Shown: positions 35,301-49,143 of the stretch, piece by piece
Layout of the letters: every line of letters starts with the position of its first letter
Numbering within the stretch: the stretch's first letter is position 1
Notes under the pieces: generated by a model
The model's database searches: none
What the model was told of the DNA's origin: nothing
Seen by the model: only the letters and a program-made list of their open reading frames with translations
Assembly: GCA_963277665.1 (NCBI GenBank)
Contig: OY728120.1
Coordinates: 939,039,195-939,103,194 of the forward strand
Direction: 5' to 3'
Length of the DNA stretch: 64,000 nucleotides
From: Viscum album
Taxonomy: Eukaryota > Streptophyta > Magnoliopsida > Santalales > Viscaceae
Made by a program: the position numbers and the translations under genes

Positions 35301-36000
35301 CATCCAAACCTTCATTCTACCAACCTTATCCTTAGTTCAAAGAATATAATTTCAACCAAATATATATTTTAAATTTCCCTAATAATTTTCAACCCATAAT
35401 GAAACAGTTCATTTAAACCTCCCTACCATAACACTACTCATCCTAAATATTCAATACTAGTCCTCAAACCATATATCCAAACCTTCCAAGGATGTCTATT
35501 CACTGAAAATGTTTTTTGTTCCATATTTGAATGCAAATATACTTATACTATTAAACATTAAAAACCAATGCACACCATTCACTATAAACCTATCCACCTT
35601 CTCATTCTCAAGCACAAAATCTAATGTTTTACTCACCACACCAAAAACTTCTAACATACCTTTTCATATTCAAATATATTATTGCAAATATTATGGTTCT
35701 CCCCTATATAAGGTTCCACTCATAATGTCCAATTACAACATAAATTTCTCCCAACTATAGGAATCACCTATACAAAAATGTACCCTCCAATGGTCAACTG
35801 GCCCAGAAACCATATCTGAGAAATAATTCTGATTTGGTTTCCAAACCATTGAATCCAATATTCATGCCAAAATACCAACGAACCATCCTTCAGTTGTCCC
35901 CTTCTAAAATTCTAGGTTTCATTTTTTGATGAGTCTTTGTGAAAACCAATGATTATGACTTAACTCCCAATGGGATCTTTTGATCTCCCAACACATAAAC
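32394..36000 (-). mobile_element. E7: decayed LTR of the E1 family (right border estimated)
   Basis: From TGTTATGTGATTCC at 32394 the order of motifs follows the E1 LTR read from its 3' end: an AGAGGCT...ACTAGTGG word (E1: AGGGGCT...ACTAGCACC), then TTAGTAGG...ACCCCTGA at about 32860-32890 (E1: TCAGTAGG...ACCCCTGA), a degenerate tandem array at 33222-33480, a donor-like AAAG|GTAAGA at 34902/34901, and a purine-rich stretch near 34935-34975. Offsets from the start agree with E1 within about 150 bp. The right end is a guess from E1's LTR length. It may be a solo LTR or part of a larger relic. Confidence 0.5.
33222..33480 (-). repeat. Degenerate tandem repeats in E7
   Basis: About six units of 30-42 bp share GGTCAGGCCACAAGGTCAT-like starts and CCTC/CTACT ends. 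They sit 830-1,090 bp from the E7 LTR 3' end, close to the position of the E1 array. Confidence 0.6.
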
Positions 36001-39000
36001 TAAAATCCAAACCCAAAATAAAGTTTACACCCGTGTTTAGGTTTCCAACCATTTTTTAAATCCTTCATGCTCTCATCCTGAGCAAGGCACACCTTTACTC
36101 TATCATTTTATCGGATTGGACTAAACCATTGTGATCTCGTTGCTGACACACCTAATATACCAAGAAGACATCTGAATTTTTATAATAGTATATAATAATA
36201 AACTAGGTCTCATAATATGTATCTCACTCTAACACCATGGTGTTTCCTAAACCTCCCACGGGATGGTCTTTCACTACCTCCATGATCCATTTTACATGAA
36301 GGTCATTTACATAATATCAATACAATACTCCATGTCGTATGAGTATCTCAACCATAGATCATCAAATTCAATCACATATCTTCATGGACTGTACACCACC
36401 AATCTCTACCCATAATGACTAAGTTTGGTTTTATCGCTTATACTAATGTGACAACTTTAACATTGATTACTACTCATTCATCACATCCCTGGAAATCCAT
36501 TCAAAACATCACCAAAATGCATCTAGAATTATGGTCACACCCTCCAACCATCCAATGGTGCTCTTCCTACCTTATGGATTTGTTTACATTTCTCCATGAT
36601 TATCAGTTCTAAATGGCTCCCAATATTCCATGTTTATCACTTCTCTCGAGTCATTCTCACCTAACCATGCTAACCATATTACTCTATCAAGGTTAAACAT
36701 GGATTGGTCATGCCATTTCACCTGATCAAACACTAATTTTCACATTTTAACAAGGGGACATTCTGAATTATCACTGAGAAACCCCAATCCATCATTCCCA
36801 CGTGTGTCTCATTAACTCATCAGTGACCTCACTCTGACTTTGTATCTTAACAAAAATGTGTTACATAAAATACTAAATGTTATTACCCACTAAAATAAGG
36901 TGAAAATTCCTTTTTGGTATCCTACCTAATAAGAACTCAATAGTAAATCATTATTATCCTAGATTAGTGTAAACATGGGTGACTTCCTGGGATGTTTCCC
37001 GGAGTATTTTTGAGTGAGGAAAAGGCACACTTAAAGAAAATGTGTTGTTCTATGGTGAAACTCATTAGTATGATAAGTGAACCTAGTGGGTAATCTCCAA
37101 AAATTATTATATCCTACTAATGATAGTAACTTTTCCTCAATCATGAGACCATCTAGTTGAGTTATCATCAAAATAAAATGTATTATTTATTATGAAAAAA
37201 TAAAATACTCCACTTCCTCTAGAATTATAGTACCTAAATTATTTTTCTTTCCATTCGACAATACAAATCTCTCTCCTAATAAAAAAACACTACCCTATAT
37301 GGAATTATGATCATCAATTCATTCATCCAAATATGGGTAAGTAAATAGCTTCCCTTTTCAATAATAAATTGATTCAATAATTAGTGATTCCTCTAATATA
37401 CCATATGATCATTTTCCCTTTAATGAAGTGATACTTATTTGGTGTACTTTGGTATTGAGAACATAATGAAATTAAATTTAAAATATCTTGTTTTAAAGTT
37501 AACAAATTGAGTAAACAACTAATGAGTGTTTTGAAGTTGGTATAATTTACTTCTTTGCATTCATTATATTGGGAGATTTATGTTCCCAATACAATAAAAG
37601 TAGAAACATACCTAGATTATTCCATTCAAAACATCTTTAAATTTTCTCAAGCATACTTCTATTGAGAGTTGAAAATTTTATCCTTACTTAGAGAAATTTA
37701 GATACAATTAGAACTATGGTGATCTATGTTTTATATTTAACATATGACTTATGGGATTATTGGAATAATAATATAATCATAAAAAGTAGTAAAAACATCA
37801 ATCATAAGCCTAATCTACCTTGGAGGAATAAATGTTCATTAGAAAATAAAGAACACGTGAAAATAGAACATACCTTAGGAATTTGTGCAGAAACATCAAC
37901 ATTTGAATTTTATGGATTATAATATGATAGAGATTATAGAAGGAAAAAATCCAAGATTCCTTACCACCCTAAGTAATCCATCGACTGATCGGATCTACGA
38001 AAATTTTATGATAATTCCTACAAATTAAAGGGTTTCCAGTGCCTCAAAATCATGATAGATGATTCTACAGGAAGAAGAGAGAGAAATTGAGACTTTTCAT
38101 GAAATGGATGATCATTACCACTATTTTTTAATAAATTATCTATAAATAATGAATAAAATTACTTCCATTTATATATATTTTGTTCTTGATTCTATTCATA
38201 TAGTGGAGAAGATTTTCTATTTTCGTATTCTTTATTTCTCATTGGTAAATCCTTCAATTAACAATCCATCTCATGGATTATTACAGAAGGAATGTATTTT
38301 GGGATGAAATGGTTGTCATTCCAACTCAAAGAAACCCAATTTGTATTTTAGTGATAAATTTGTTCCATGAAAATAAATAAATTACATCACATGAAACCAT
38401 GTGGTAGTGCCATCAATATTTATGTATTTCATCACATATAACCAACCAACACATTATCATTATCATTATTAAGCTATATGAACTTCATGAAATTTATATT
38501 GCATGTCTATTTTATAGAAAGTATATTATACCCCATTATATAATATAATACCATCATTTTATATCCTATGACTTGAATCATATTCATGTTATAGTATTTA
38601 TTCTTTTTATTTCATATCCATTAATATCCCATATTCACTAAAATACCATAAGTATTTTATGAAAAAACATAACAACTATTTTTCAATCCATCGAAACTCT
38701 TTTGGATGTGGTTTTCCAATATCTCTCCATATTAAATAGAACATTGTTTCCAGAACATAGTACTTATATAAGACCTATAAATATGACCCTATACGACATA
38801 GTAACATAGAAAAAAAATATGAAATCCATATTTCATAGTTTTAAGAAAAGATTTTCTTATAGAAAAGTATCGATGCTACTGAAGTTATAAAGGGGTCTAG
38901 TGTGATCTCTATCAGACATACTCATATCCTTATAGGAACATTTCCAACACAAGATATATCATAGAATTCATATGTATACTTATATACTTGGTTATTCCAT

Positions 39001-41950
39001 AACATATTGTGGCCACTAGACATATAACAATGTCACTCTAGTATAGGTCATCTCTTCTTTTATTTATTCTCTAAAAAATACAGACCAAGTCAATGAATAC
39101 ATCTCATTTCATTCATCTAGAGAATGATAAGATCTCATTTCCCTGTTCTATGTAGTTAAACATAGAAAATTTGAATAAACTAACCATGGATATTTATTTC
39201 ATCTATCTAATTCAATCATAAAATAGATTTATTTAGTTTTCATGCAAATAGACAAATCCTATATTGGTTGTGTTCCATCAGAAAAAATGACCTAAAACAT
39301 AACCAACCACCCCATATTATCTATGTTTCAATGAAATTAAAAATAAAGATATTAAATTATGATGGTCCTACTGATATGAATCTCTCAAATAATGAGTAAT
39401 AAGGATTGAATATATGCATACACCCCTTAAAAAATTAGTGAATGTATGACATTCCATGAGATATATATTTGTGGTTCAGACAAAGTAAAATTTCCCTATT
39501 TATTACATCATGAATATATTCTTCATATCTAATATAAAACACTTATTAAAAAATTATGGTATTTTATTCATTCTAATTTTAACATATCATCACAACCTAT
39601 AATATGTCATAATGATCATCAATTAGTGACAACTCAAAAGTGTATTTTGAGGGGATATTATTATTCAATTATTCATGTAAAATAAATAGAAACATGCATT
39701 AATTAATGAAAAATAAATGTTTATTTTATTCAAATACCATAATAAATTTATTATTATTAATCTATTTAAGAATATTTGACAAAAACCATACATAATCACT
39801 TTTTTCATATCATATATTGTGAACTGAAAAATTAGTCTTATATTTTCGATAATTCTTGGGGTAATGTTATCTTTTTAAATAGATATATATATATATAGTT
39901 ATTGACACATATGTATATTAAAATATGATAAAACTCAACCATTAAACTCTTTAGTGGTTAACATAAATGAGGAAATAATATTTCAATAATGGTGAGTTGT
40001 AGAAATTATATTCATTATGTACCAATCCATGAACATATTCAAACTCCTTAACTCTATAACACCAAATGTTACATTGTTAACTTATATTTTATAATTAAAA
40101 CTCTTTCTTGGATTAACATCATCACCCGTGGATCCATTTCCATATCACCTTTATATTCAAATCGTTTTCTTAAGTAGTGTTATTATTTAAAATATTACAT
40201 ACCAACACACCAAAAACTAATTTAGGATAGAGTGAAATTTACATTGTTATGGAAACTAATTTTAAATTTTAATATTTTTCTTTATTAATATGGCTTAAAC
40301 TCCTTTTATAATATTAAGTGAAAATATCTCCGCATTTTAGTATATTATATTTTTTTGTTAGCTTTTATTTTTTTAAACCCAAGAATACTCACACTAGCCT
40401 CCTAAACACTGTCTTGCCTATATAATATAATGAAAAGATACACAAACACATTTTGTTAAGAAATAACACTTATTACCTTTTAGTATGAATATTTAATAAA
40501 TAAAAATTATCTCCCACAATATATATGGATATCTATATATTTGGAGCATTTATTTTCAAGATAAAACTTTAATATTTAAAATATACCACCAATGGGGTTG
40601 TGGGAACACCTTCCCTCATAATTTAACAAAAATAAGAATAAAAAAATTATCCATAGAAACATTTTTTACTTTTCTCATTTTGAAAATATATTATAGAACA
40701 TGATAAATCCTAATCCATGGGAATAAAATTAATCATCCAAATTTTTTATAAAAAAATTATTGTTAATTACACACTCATCTTATCATATATTAAAAATATG
40801 ATAATGATTCACATTATTTAATTTGATTTATTTGAGCTTTATAAATACCTTTACATTCAAATATTTGAGGCAGAAAAGCTTTACTTCATCACTTGATTGA
40901 AAAATTAAAGATTTATCAATTCATTCATTGACTTTTAATTCCTTTATATTTACCATAATGATAAAAACAATTGGTATCAATTCCTTTAAAAAATAATGAA
41001 TTCGTTTCTATAACACAGACACCCGACATACACATTCTATGGGGTTTTACGAACTCTTTCAGTTATCCAAAACAATTAAATACTATGGAAATATTAATCC
41101 ACTTTATAAATAACGTCTTAGGTTTTCATGACCTTAAATAGCTACTTGAAGAAACTATATTGGACATTCCAGGTAATATTTCTTCTCTTAAGTTGAAATT
41201 TTACCCACTTTTACTGTCTCTGCAGTTCAAATCTAAGACATCAAATGTCTAATTTTTCAAAACTTACGGATATTGGGTAACATTTTCTGGAATTAATTAA
41301 TCTTGTTAAATAATTTACATATATGAAAATAAAATAAATTCCTTAACCATAACAATCCTTAAAGAAAAAATTATTTGCACATTGGTATACTCAATCTCCT
41401 TATGTATATGGACAAATAATAAAATTCTTTAGGTAATTTATACACCTAATCCTTTTTAATAACCAATGTTGATCATTTTATAATTTTTATAAACATATAG
41501 ATTCATATGTTGTATAAATTAGATAGTTTATTTATTTAATAAGGTATTAGATTAACATATATAATATCACTCACATAATAAATTTTCTTAAATTTCCAGT
41601 ATCATGAGTCTGTTACATTAAGATTCTACTTCACAAGGATTAACATAAATATTTAGTTTGTTGATGAGGATGTTATTTATCAAAAATAAAATCTTTTATT
41701 ATATGGGTGTAATGTTTTTTATCTTTTTTTCAAGGAATTTTACGGAAGTTACTCCAACTAAAATAATATCCCAATACATTATATCCATTTTGTGATCCAA
41801 GATCCATATTGGACTAAGAATTGAGTTTTCTCTAGTGTTTTTCTATGCAAATAGTTAATTAAGTAGGGAATCATCCTAATTATTACAGTTATGATTCTAG
41901 GATAGTTGAGTAGATAAATCTTTGTCTACATACATATTATGGATAATTCT
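36001..41950. other. Unassigned AT-rich DNA
   Basis: About 6 kb with short, scattered reading frames (for example 36415-36612 and 37716-37922) and no protein domain, RNA gene, LTR pair or primer site that I can support. A short AT run lies near 39882-39896. It is probably very old transposon sequence. Confidence 0.4.
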
Positions 41951-44900
41951 CAAATCTATTCCTTTGGTAAACTAATCATATTAGGGTCACATGAAATGTA
42001 TAACCAAAAACAAACACCAAGAATAAGAAAATAATAATAATCAAGGGGAACCCATATTTCACATGACCTATCCAAAATTATAGTAACCCTATCCTTGTAC
42101 ACATATTATTACATAAACATAAAATTAAAATACAAGGATAAAAAATTCTACTATCTTGGATATTAGTCACATAATTAAATATCATGATTCCAAAATAAGA
42201 ACTTTTTTTATTTAATCTTCCTAAAAAGTACCTAATTTATTTTGATACCGTACATCTACATAGTATAACATGGGAGAATTCATGAATAATGGGGTGATCT
42301 GAATGTCCCAATAAAGAAATAGACTTTAAAATAAAGCTTAGCACATGGGTTAGAAGGCATAACATAATGATATAAAAAGACATGGAACATGATTAAACAT
42401 ATGGAATAATAATATATAAATCATGGGTTCATATAATAATAGAATCACAAAAATTTTTATGTAACATAAAACACGACATTAGCATGATTCAAGGCTCATT
42501 TCACATGGAGGTTAATGACTCAAGGCTAACCACTAAGACTGTTGCACGTGGAGCATGAGTCAAGGCTAACCACTAAGACCGTTGAACATGATGTCTCGTG
42601 AGATTAAAAATTTCCCAATATATTGGAGCACTATCTCGGTTCACACATATAAATGTGTCCATGAATATGTTTTCCACATAAATAATCAAACATAAGTAAT
42701 CAAACATAAACATAAGGGTTACCCATGGAAAGAATTGGGTATCATAATCATGTCAAAAGGAATATCAAAAAGGAATATCATAATGGTTTCCATGAAAGGA
42801 TGGATTTAAATCATAAATGGAAATTAATAAGGAAATATAGTCATATATCATGATAACATATGTCAAACTAGAGTGGAAACATGTAAAAAAGTGTTTAAGA
42901 AACTTTATAAATAAAACATTTCAGTACGGTTTGAGGTAAAACTTTCAATATTCCTTTAAATGGAAACGGAATAGTTGTTTTTATAAAAAAGAATTGGACC
43001 AAGATAGATTTTCATGATAAAATTTCTGATTTTATAAAAAAAACATTTGGATTAAAATATATTATTATGTGAACTTGAAAATGGTTAAGAAATCGGGAAG
43101 TTCCCTTGAATAGGCTTGCCTATCAGGAGGAACTGAGATAGGAACCTTTTTAAAAACATGTATTTTCCCCTAAAATAAGGATGTTACAACATGGATACAT
43201 GATTTTGGAACATATAAAAATATTTTTTAATAATTACATAAAAATAAATAGGAATTACATTTGGGTAAATAGAGATAAAGAATAACCCAGAGGAAAAATG
43301 GAGATTTGGGTAGAAACACTTACCTTATGTCTGAAATGGTTCTGCCCTTGATCTTAATGTATTGAATAATCAAACTATATTGATTGATTAATAATTACAA
43401 AAAACGTGTATACCTGTGATTTATTTATTATAATTTCATTAATTTCATTTATGAACTTTTTTTTGAGTTATAGTGTTAAATTTCATCGTTCGGGAGTGTT
43501 CGTCTTCTTGGTTTTCCTGATCGATTCACTTATATATGAGTATGGAAGTTCATCAGTATAACACCATGTAATTAAAATTATATTTCATTAATGAACAAAA
43601 AGAAGTTTAATTGGTGTTATATATTATTATTCTTCCATATTTTAGGATGAATCATTAGATAACATGTTAATGATAGTTGTTTAGATTAATTTAAGGGATT
43701 TTTCAATCACAGCAATCTTGTTTTGTTTTATCATTTATTATTAAGTATGTATGTTAATTTCAAAACAAAAAAATGGTTAAAAATATATTTTATAATCGTA
43801 TTCAACCATTATAATGGTTTTAAGACCATATATTATGGAGATAAAGTAAAATGAAAACTTATCATCCATGAAGGCGATAAATCAACACCTCACGGACGAC
43901 GGTTTCATTTTTAGAATACAAAGCAGGGGAGAAGGAGTTTGATGATGGATTATTCCATTAGAACAATAACATTATATTATATGTAAATTATGGGAGTTAT
44001 CATTACATTTATATAAATGGAGGTGAGGTGAGATTATGAAAATGAAGAACTTGAAAAGAAATTAATAGAAAAGAAAGAAGAATTTAGCTCTTCAATTTCT
44101 CCTCCTTGAGAACCTCCTTAGAGAAAAGGTTTTGGTATTTTTATGAGACCAAGATCTCTTGAAGGGGGGTGGAAGAGTATTGTGAATAATTTGGAAAAGT
44201 ATTCAGTCTTTTAACGTGTGAGGAGAATAGGTGGTGAGGGGTGGTATTTATAGTGGTGGATTTGGGTGTTTTCTCTTTATTTTATTCATTAGTTAATTAT
44301 TTTTCCTCAAGACTATGAGTAATTTTATAATTATCACTAAATATATTAAAATAATTAAGGTAATTTCTAGATTATTGTTCTTATATCATTGATGACTCAT
44401 GGAATAGTGTATTTACCTTATAATGTAATTATACCATAAATTAACATATTTCACTATTCACCAAAAATTCAAGTATTTCAAAAAAATTCCAAAAATTAAC
44501 CCAAAATTTTTATTGACATTTATAATTTAAAAATGAACTCATTTTTTAAAAAATTACTTAATAAATATGAGTAATTTACTTTTTATTGAAATCATCATTT
44601 ACTCAAAAAAATAAAGATTTTAAAATTATAACTAATTTTATAACACTTGAAAAATTAAATACGGTCTTATAAAATTATCTTAAAATCATAATCAAACAAA
44701 ATATAAATTTATGAAAAGATTTTACGAAAATAAATTTTCTTTTAAATTATAAAGTTATTCATAAAATTTCAATTAAATATTTATGAATTATAAAATACCA
44801 ACACTTAATTAATATTTTTTAAAAACATTTATTTACTTAAACTATGATAGAATTATATCATATTTTCATTTATAGGATATTGAAATTTTATTTATACTTT

Positions 44901-45141
44901 CCTATCTATGTTTTATATTCTATTGGTTGATTTACTATTCATAAGGGTCGCATTACTATTCCAAACGTCAAGTTACAATTTCATCTCTATAGGATCCTTA
45001 TCTTCTATAAATACATATTATTTCATTCATTATATATTTATAAATTTTTTATTTTGTTATTAATGTGATTTTATGTGATTTCCACTATATAACATAGTTT
45101 TAAGAAGTGAGTTTTCATTGATAAAATTTTGAGTCATTACA
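41950..45141 (-). repeat. E4 3' LTR (left border approximate)
   Basis: The sense start TGTAATGACTCAAAATTTTAT at 45141 is homologous to the E6 LTR start at 50936 (both TRTAAYRMCYCARRATTTTAT). Shared stretches with the E6 LTR include 43320-43560 against 49050-49300 and 43880-43930 against 49590-49650. Shared words with the E2 LTR guide the left border, which I could not fix. A donor-like ACATAAG|GTAAGTG lies at 43324/43323. Confidence 0.7.
42486..42595 (-). repeat. ~40-bp tandem repeats in E4 LTR
   Basis: Two good units of about 40 bp (GASTCAAGGCTAACCACTAAGAC...) start at 42517 and 42557, with a worn unit before them. E2 has a related GTCTTAG...CCTTGAC segment near 16605-16640. Confidence 0.7.
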
Positions 45142-45160
45142 TTTTTACCCCATTATGAAA
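45142..45160 (-). other. E4 polypurine tract region
   Basis: In sense, CATAATGGGGTAAAAA lies directly before the LTR start at 45141. Confidence 0.6.
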
Positions 45161-46480
45161 TTTGTAAATCGAAATTCATTTTATGTACTATGGGGAAAAA
45201 TGTGACGGTACTTCTCCATCAATAATTCCTTCAGTTCAAATGATGACTCTTCATACTTATGGTTCTTCCATAGATATTTGACCAGGGTGGTGGTCTTGTT
45301 GCATATAACTTTATCTCTATAATCCTAGATCTTCTCTAGCTACTCCTTATGAGAGATATCATTCTCTAATTGTACAATTTTTGAATTCTATACTTATGAG
45401 ATATCTGGTATGTACTTCCTCAAGAGGGATACGTGGAATACATCATGTACTTAATACATGGTTAGAGGAAGTTCTAGTCAATAAGCCATGGATCTCACAT
45501 GATCATGGATCTCAAAGGGGATGATGTACTTGGGGCCTATCTTTCCTTACTTCCCAAATGTCATGATTCGCTTCCATGGAAATATGTACAGGAATTCCAT
45601 GTATCATACTTTAAACTCAAGGTCTCACTGGTTATTTTATACATTTTTCTTCTATAGACTCAGGGCTACCTTAATGTGTTTCTGAATTTTTTTCACCTTC
45701 TCCACCATTTCATTGACCATTTCAAGTCTTCGATGCTTACATTTATTCAATTCATCCAAGCATGTCAATATTCTATATGTTTTCCCATAATGTGGTTCAT
45801 ATGGATCCATTTGGATGGTTGAGTGGAAAATATTGTTATAAGATAATTCATCCAGTGGAAGATGATGGTCCCATCCACCTTTAAAGTGCATAAAACAAGT
45901 TCTCAACATGTATTCTGGTGTCTAAATAGCCCGCTTAGACTTCCCATTAGTTTGAGAATGATAGGTCATACTGAAGTCCAGATCAGTGCTTAGATCACGT
46001 TGGATACTTTTCTAGAGCATAGAGTTAAATCTTGAATCTCAATCAAATACAATTAATAGTGCTACTTCATATATCCTTACCACTTCCTTGATGTATATTT
46101 TTGCAAGATGATCTAGTGATAAATTCTCTCAAACTATGATAAAGTGATATGTCTTTATATGATGATCCATAACCACCCATTTAGAATTGTTTCCTCTAGA
46201 TGTATTTTTATGAGTACTGAAAAATCCCATGGTAATGTTCTCCCAGTTCCAGGTTGGTATGTGTAGTTGTTGCATCATCCCCTTATACATTTTTCTTTTA
46301 TCCTTCACCTTCAGACATACTAGGAATATTGATTTATATTAATAGATCTCATTCTTCATATTTTCCCAACAATAGTTCTCTGAGAGATCTTGATACATCT
46401 TTGAGATTCGTAGGTGAATATAGAAGGTTGAGCACTTTGATTTATTCAAAATATCCTTCTTTATCTCTGTATCTAATGGT
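45161..46480 (-). pseudogene. E4 integrase and chromodomain remnant
   Basis: Read on the minus strand, PTWNWENITMGFFST and WVVMDHHIKTYHF lie near 46170-46260, followed by a decayed RDSRFNS and DLDFSMTYHSQTNGKSKRAI. Then 45909-45652 reads MLRTCFMHFKGGWDHHLPLDELSYNNIFHSTIQMDPYEPHYG, the region after the catalytic Glu. Below 45640 come VHNVFHVSLLRKYI-like words and KTTTLVKYLWKNHKYEES, a chromodomain remnant, ending near YRHIFP. Several stops and frame changes occur. Confidence 0.82.
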
Positions 46481-48060
46481 ACATATATTCATGACCCAAA
46501 TCTTACAAATCCTTCCTCATTAATTTTAAACTCTGAGGATTTCTCATTTCTCATATATTCCACCTTCTTCTGGATTTCAACATCATTCCTTTGAGCATCC
46601 TTTATTTTCTCTATAAGGTATGGTCGAGAAATCATTTGAGAAAGAATTGATGATGTTCCTTTCATAATGATTCTCATGTTAATCCTTTGAAAATCAAATA
46701 ATATTGGATCCTTTTCAATTATTATCATTGATTGAGATGAAAGATCCTTTCTACTTAGTGCATTTTCCACCTTATTTTCCTTTACAGGATGGAAAAGGAT
46801 TGAGTACTCATAATATGTGATTAGCACTAACCAACTTCATTGGTTCATATTAATCTCCTTATATGTGAATATATACTTGATATTTTTTTAATCGGTATAT
46901 ATCTCACACTTCTCCCCATAGAGATATTTCCACCATATTTTTAACAAAAAGATCACAGCAGTTATCTCTAGATAATGGGTATGATAGTTTTTCTCCTGGA
47001 ATTTCAATTTCATTGAAAAATAGGGTATCACTTTATCATTTTGAATCACTACGAAGATTAATACCTTGTTTGATGAATCATTGTATACTACAAAGAGTTC
47101 CCCACTTGTCGGTAGTGTGAGAATTGGTGCAGTGATAAGCCTTTTTTAAACTCTTTAAATCAGTCTTCAAATTCAACAATCCAAAAAAACGCCACTCCCT
47201 TCTGAGTCATCATGGTTTGTGGGTCTAAAAAGCATGATAAGTTCTTCACAGATCATCAGAAATACCCTGATATACCAAGTAAAATATAGATCTACATTAC
47301 AGATGTTGGAATTCTCCACTCTTCAATTGCCTTTATCTTGTAAGGGTCCACATATATTCTTATTCTAGAGACAGCATTCCCCTAGAATGATTTTTCCCTC
47401 TTCCATAACTCACATTTACCATACTTTTCATAAATTTTCTCCCTTATCAACTTCTTCAGTACAGTATTAAAATGGCCATCATTCTTCTCCTTACTCTTGG
47501 AGTATATTAGAATATCATCATTAAAGACTTCCACAACTTTGTTGAGGTAGTCTCTAAAGACTCTATTCATTAAATCCATGAAAATTTATAGAGTATTAGT
47601 GAGTCTAAAGGGAATCACTATGAACTCATAGTTTCCATATATCATTTAAAATCCATTCTTTTTTTATCTTCATTCCTCACCTTTAATTAGTGATATCCCG
47701 ATCAAAGGTCCACCATATAGAAATAACTAGCCCGACGTAGCTGATCAGACAAGTCATCTATTCATGGAAGGGGATATTCTTTCTTTATCATGATATTATT
47801 GGGTTCAAGATAATCAATGCAGTGATGTAATGATAAATTCTTCATATTTAAAAAGAGGATAGGTTTATTCCAAGGTGATGCACTCAGGTATATAAAACCA
47901 CTCTTCGGATTCTCCTTGGAACGCCTCGGCACTAGAATCCTATATCTGGTGCATTATTTTATTAAATTGGCATAATTACAAGGAATAAAATATCAAAGAA
48001 AAAATTAGTTTAGTAGTATTGAAGAAACCAGATGTATACATGGAACACATTTTATGGTGG
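46481..48060 (-). pseudogene. E4 reverse transcriptase and RNase H remnant
   Basis: 46827-46489 reads YYEYSILFHPVKENKVENALSRKD, the RNase H end and linker to integrase. 47579-47382 reads MDLMNRVFRDYLNKVVEVFNDDILIYSKSK; the RT catalytic pair is kept as NDD. Upstream are PLP.IDDLSDQLRRASYF, KKEYPLP and GFIYLSASPWNKPIL, the RT fingers region, and worn VF...LP-type sequence to about 48.06 kb. Recognisable RT stops there and E6 LTR-type sequence follows. Confidence 0.82.
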
Positions 48061-49112
48061 GAGACGAAAACAACATATATAAAAAATGCTATAAACTGCA
48101 TCCTTGAAAACTCATTAAATGATCTGTTCGTCAAAACCTAGGGAATTATATCATATTAAAATGGTGATCTCAAATTTTCATTAAGGGTTACATATTCTGA
48201 AATCATGAAACAATAATAATTGAATCATAATCAATTATACATAATCTATATGGCATGGTGAATAATTGAAAAACCCACTCCATCAATAAACTAAGAATTA
48301 AAATGCGTCCATAGATTTTGTAATAGTGAAAAACTCATTGAAAGTAATAATTGAATTATAAATAAAAAAGAACGATTATTATTTTTATGTCATGTATATG
48401 GAACATGAACCATCATACCAATGAGACAGTTTAATTCTATGGTTAGAAACCCATCTTATTATGTTTTGGAAACAAACTCTAAGGGTTTTTCGCCAACTGT
48501 TTTGTCTCATTAGACCTATCGATGCATCGAGGGACTATAGCAAGCCCCGCTCACCACTATAAGTCCGAGTAATTCTTATAAAAAGGTTTAATTCAATAAC
48601 AATATTCGTTATTAATTTCCATGTTGAGTATATGATATATATTCATTAATATTTCCACACTTAAAAACACATTCAAAATAAACATCGTATGTAAAATTTT
48701 ATATATATAAGAAAATAATCATATCCGTTATAAAAGAATATGTATATTTAATAAGAACATAATTTAAAATGAAAAATTATCTCAAAGGGGTTGTAGATAC
48801 ACCACATGAAAGTGATTAGGTTCACAATACCATGTAAGTCTCAAAGAAATGGAAATTGAGATAAAGTCCCTTTCCACAATACAATCAATCAAATCACATG
48901 AAAAAAAATTAATAATCATCAAATGAATCATTTGATACCAGAAATATAAATAGAATCATTATATTATTTATCAAATGGTAACATATATACACCACATACA
49001 ATAAATAAGTTGTGGACAATGGAAATATCACAGAAATAAAAGTGAGAAGAGAAACCCCTTACCTTATTCCCGAATGTGTTCTTCACTTGATCTGAATTTT
49101 ATGAATAATCAT

Positions 49113-49143
49113 ATTAATTCAATTAATTAATTAATTAATTAAT
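49113..49143. repeat. TTAA-type low-complexity run in E6 LTR
   Basis: An (ATTA)n-like stretch, TTAATTAATTAATTAATTAA, lies near 49121-49143. The related E4 LTR has only a short TTGATTGATTAATAAT there. Confidence 0.6.

Larger units (their letters stand above)
41950..48070 (-). mobile_element. E4: old Ty3/gypsy element, 3' half in the window
   Basis: In sense, pol runs from about 48.06 kb (RT start) down to 45150, then polypurine tract and 3' LTR (45141 to about 41.95 kb). The 5' half (protease, gag, primer site, 5' LTR) is not to its right; instead the 3' LTR of E6 begins there. The simplest reading is that E6 inserted into E4's RT and the rest of E4 lies past 64 kb. The chromodomain remnant and LTR type resemble E2. 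Confidence 0.75.

Noticed and set aside
36415..36612. 65-codon frame in the unassigned AT-rich DNA, and similar ones at 10548-10751, 13617-13799, 32987-33184, 35509-35760 and 37716-37922
   Set aside because: No domain or conserved motif is present and no second copy supports them; expected by chance in this much sequence.
46254..46523. Plus-strand 89-codon frame
   Set aside because: It is a shadow of E4 integrase and linker, which read clearly on the minus strand.
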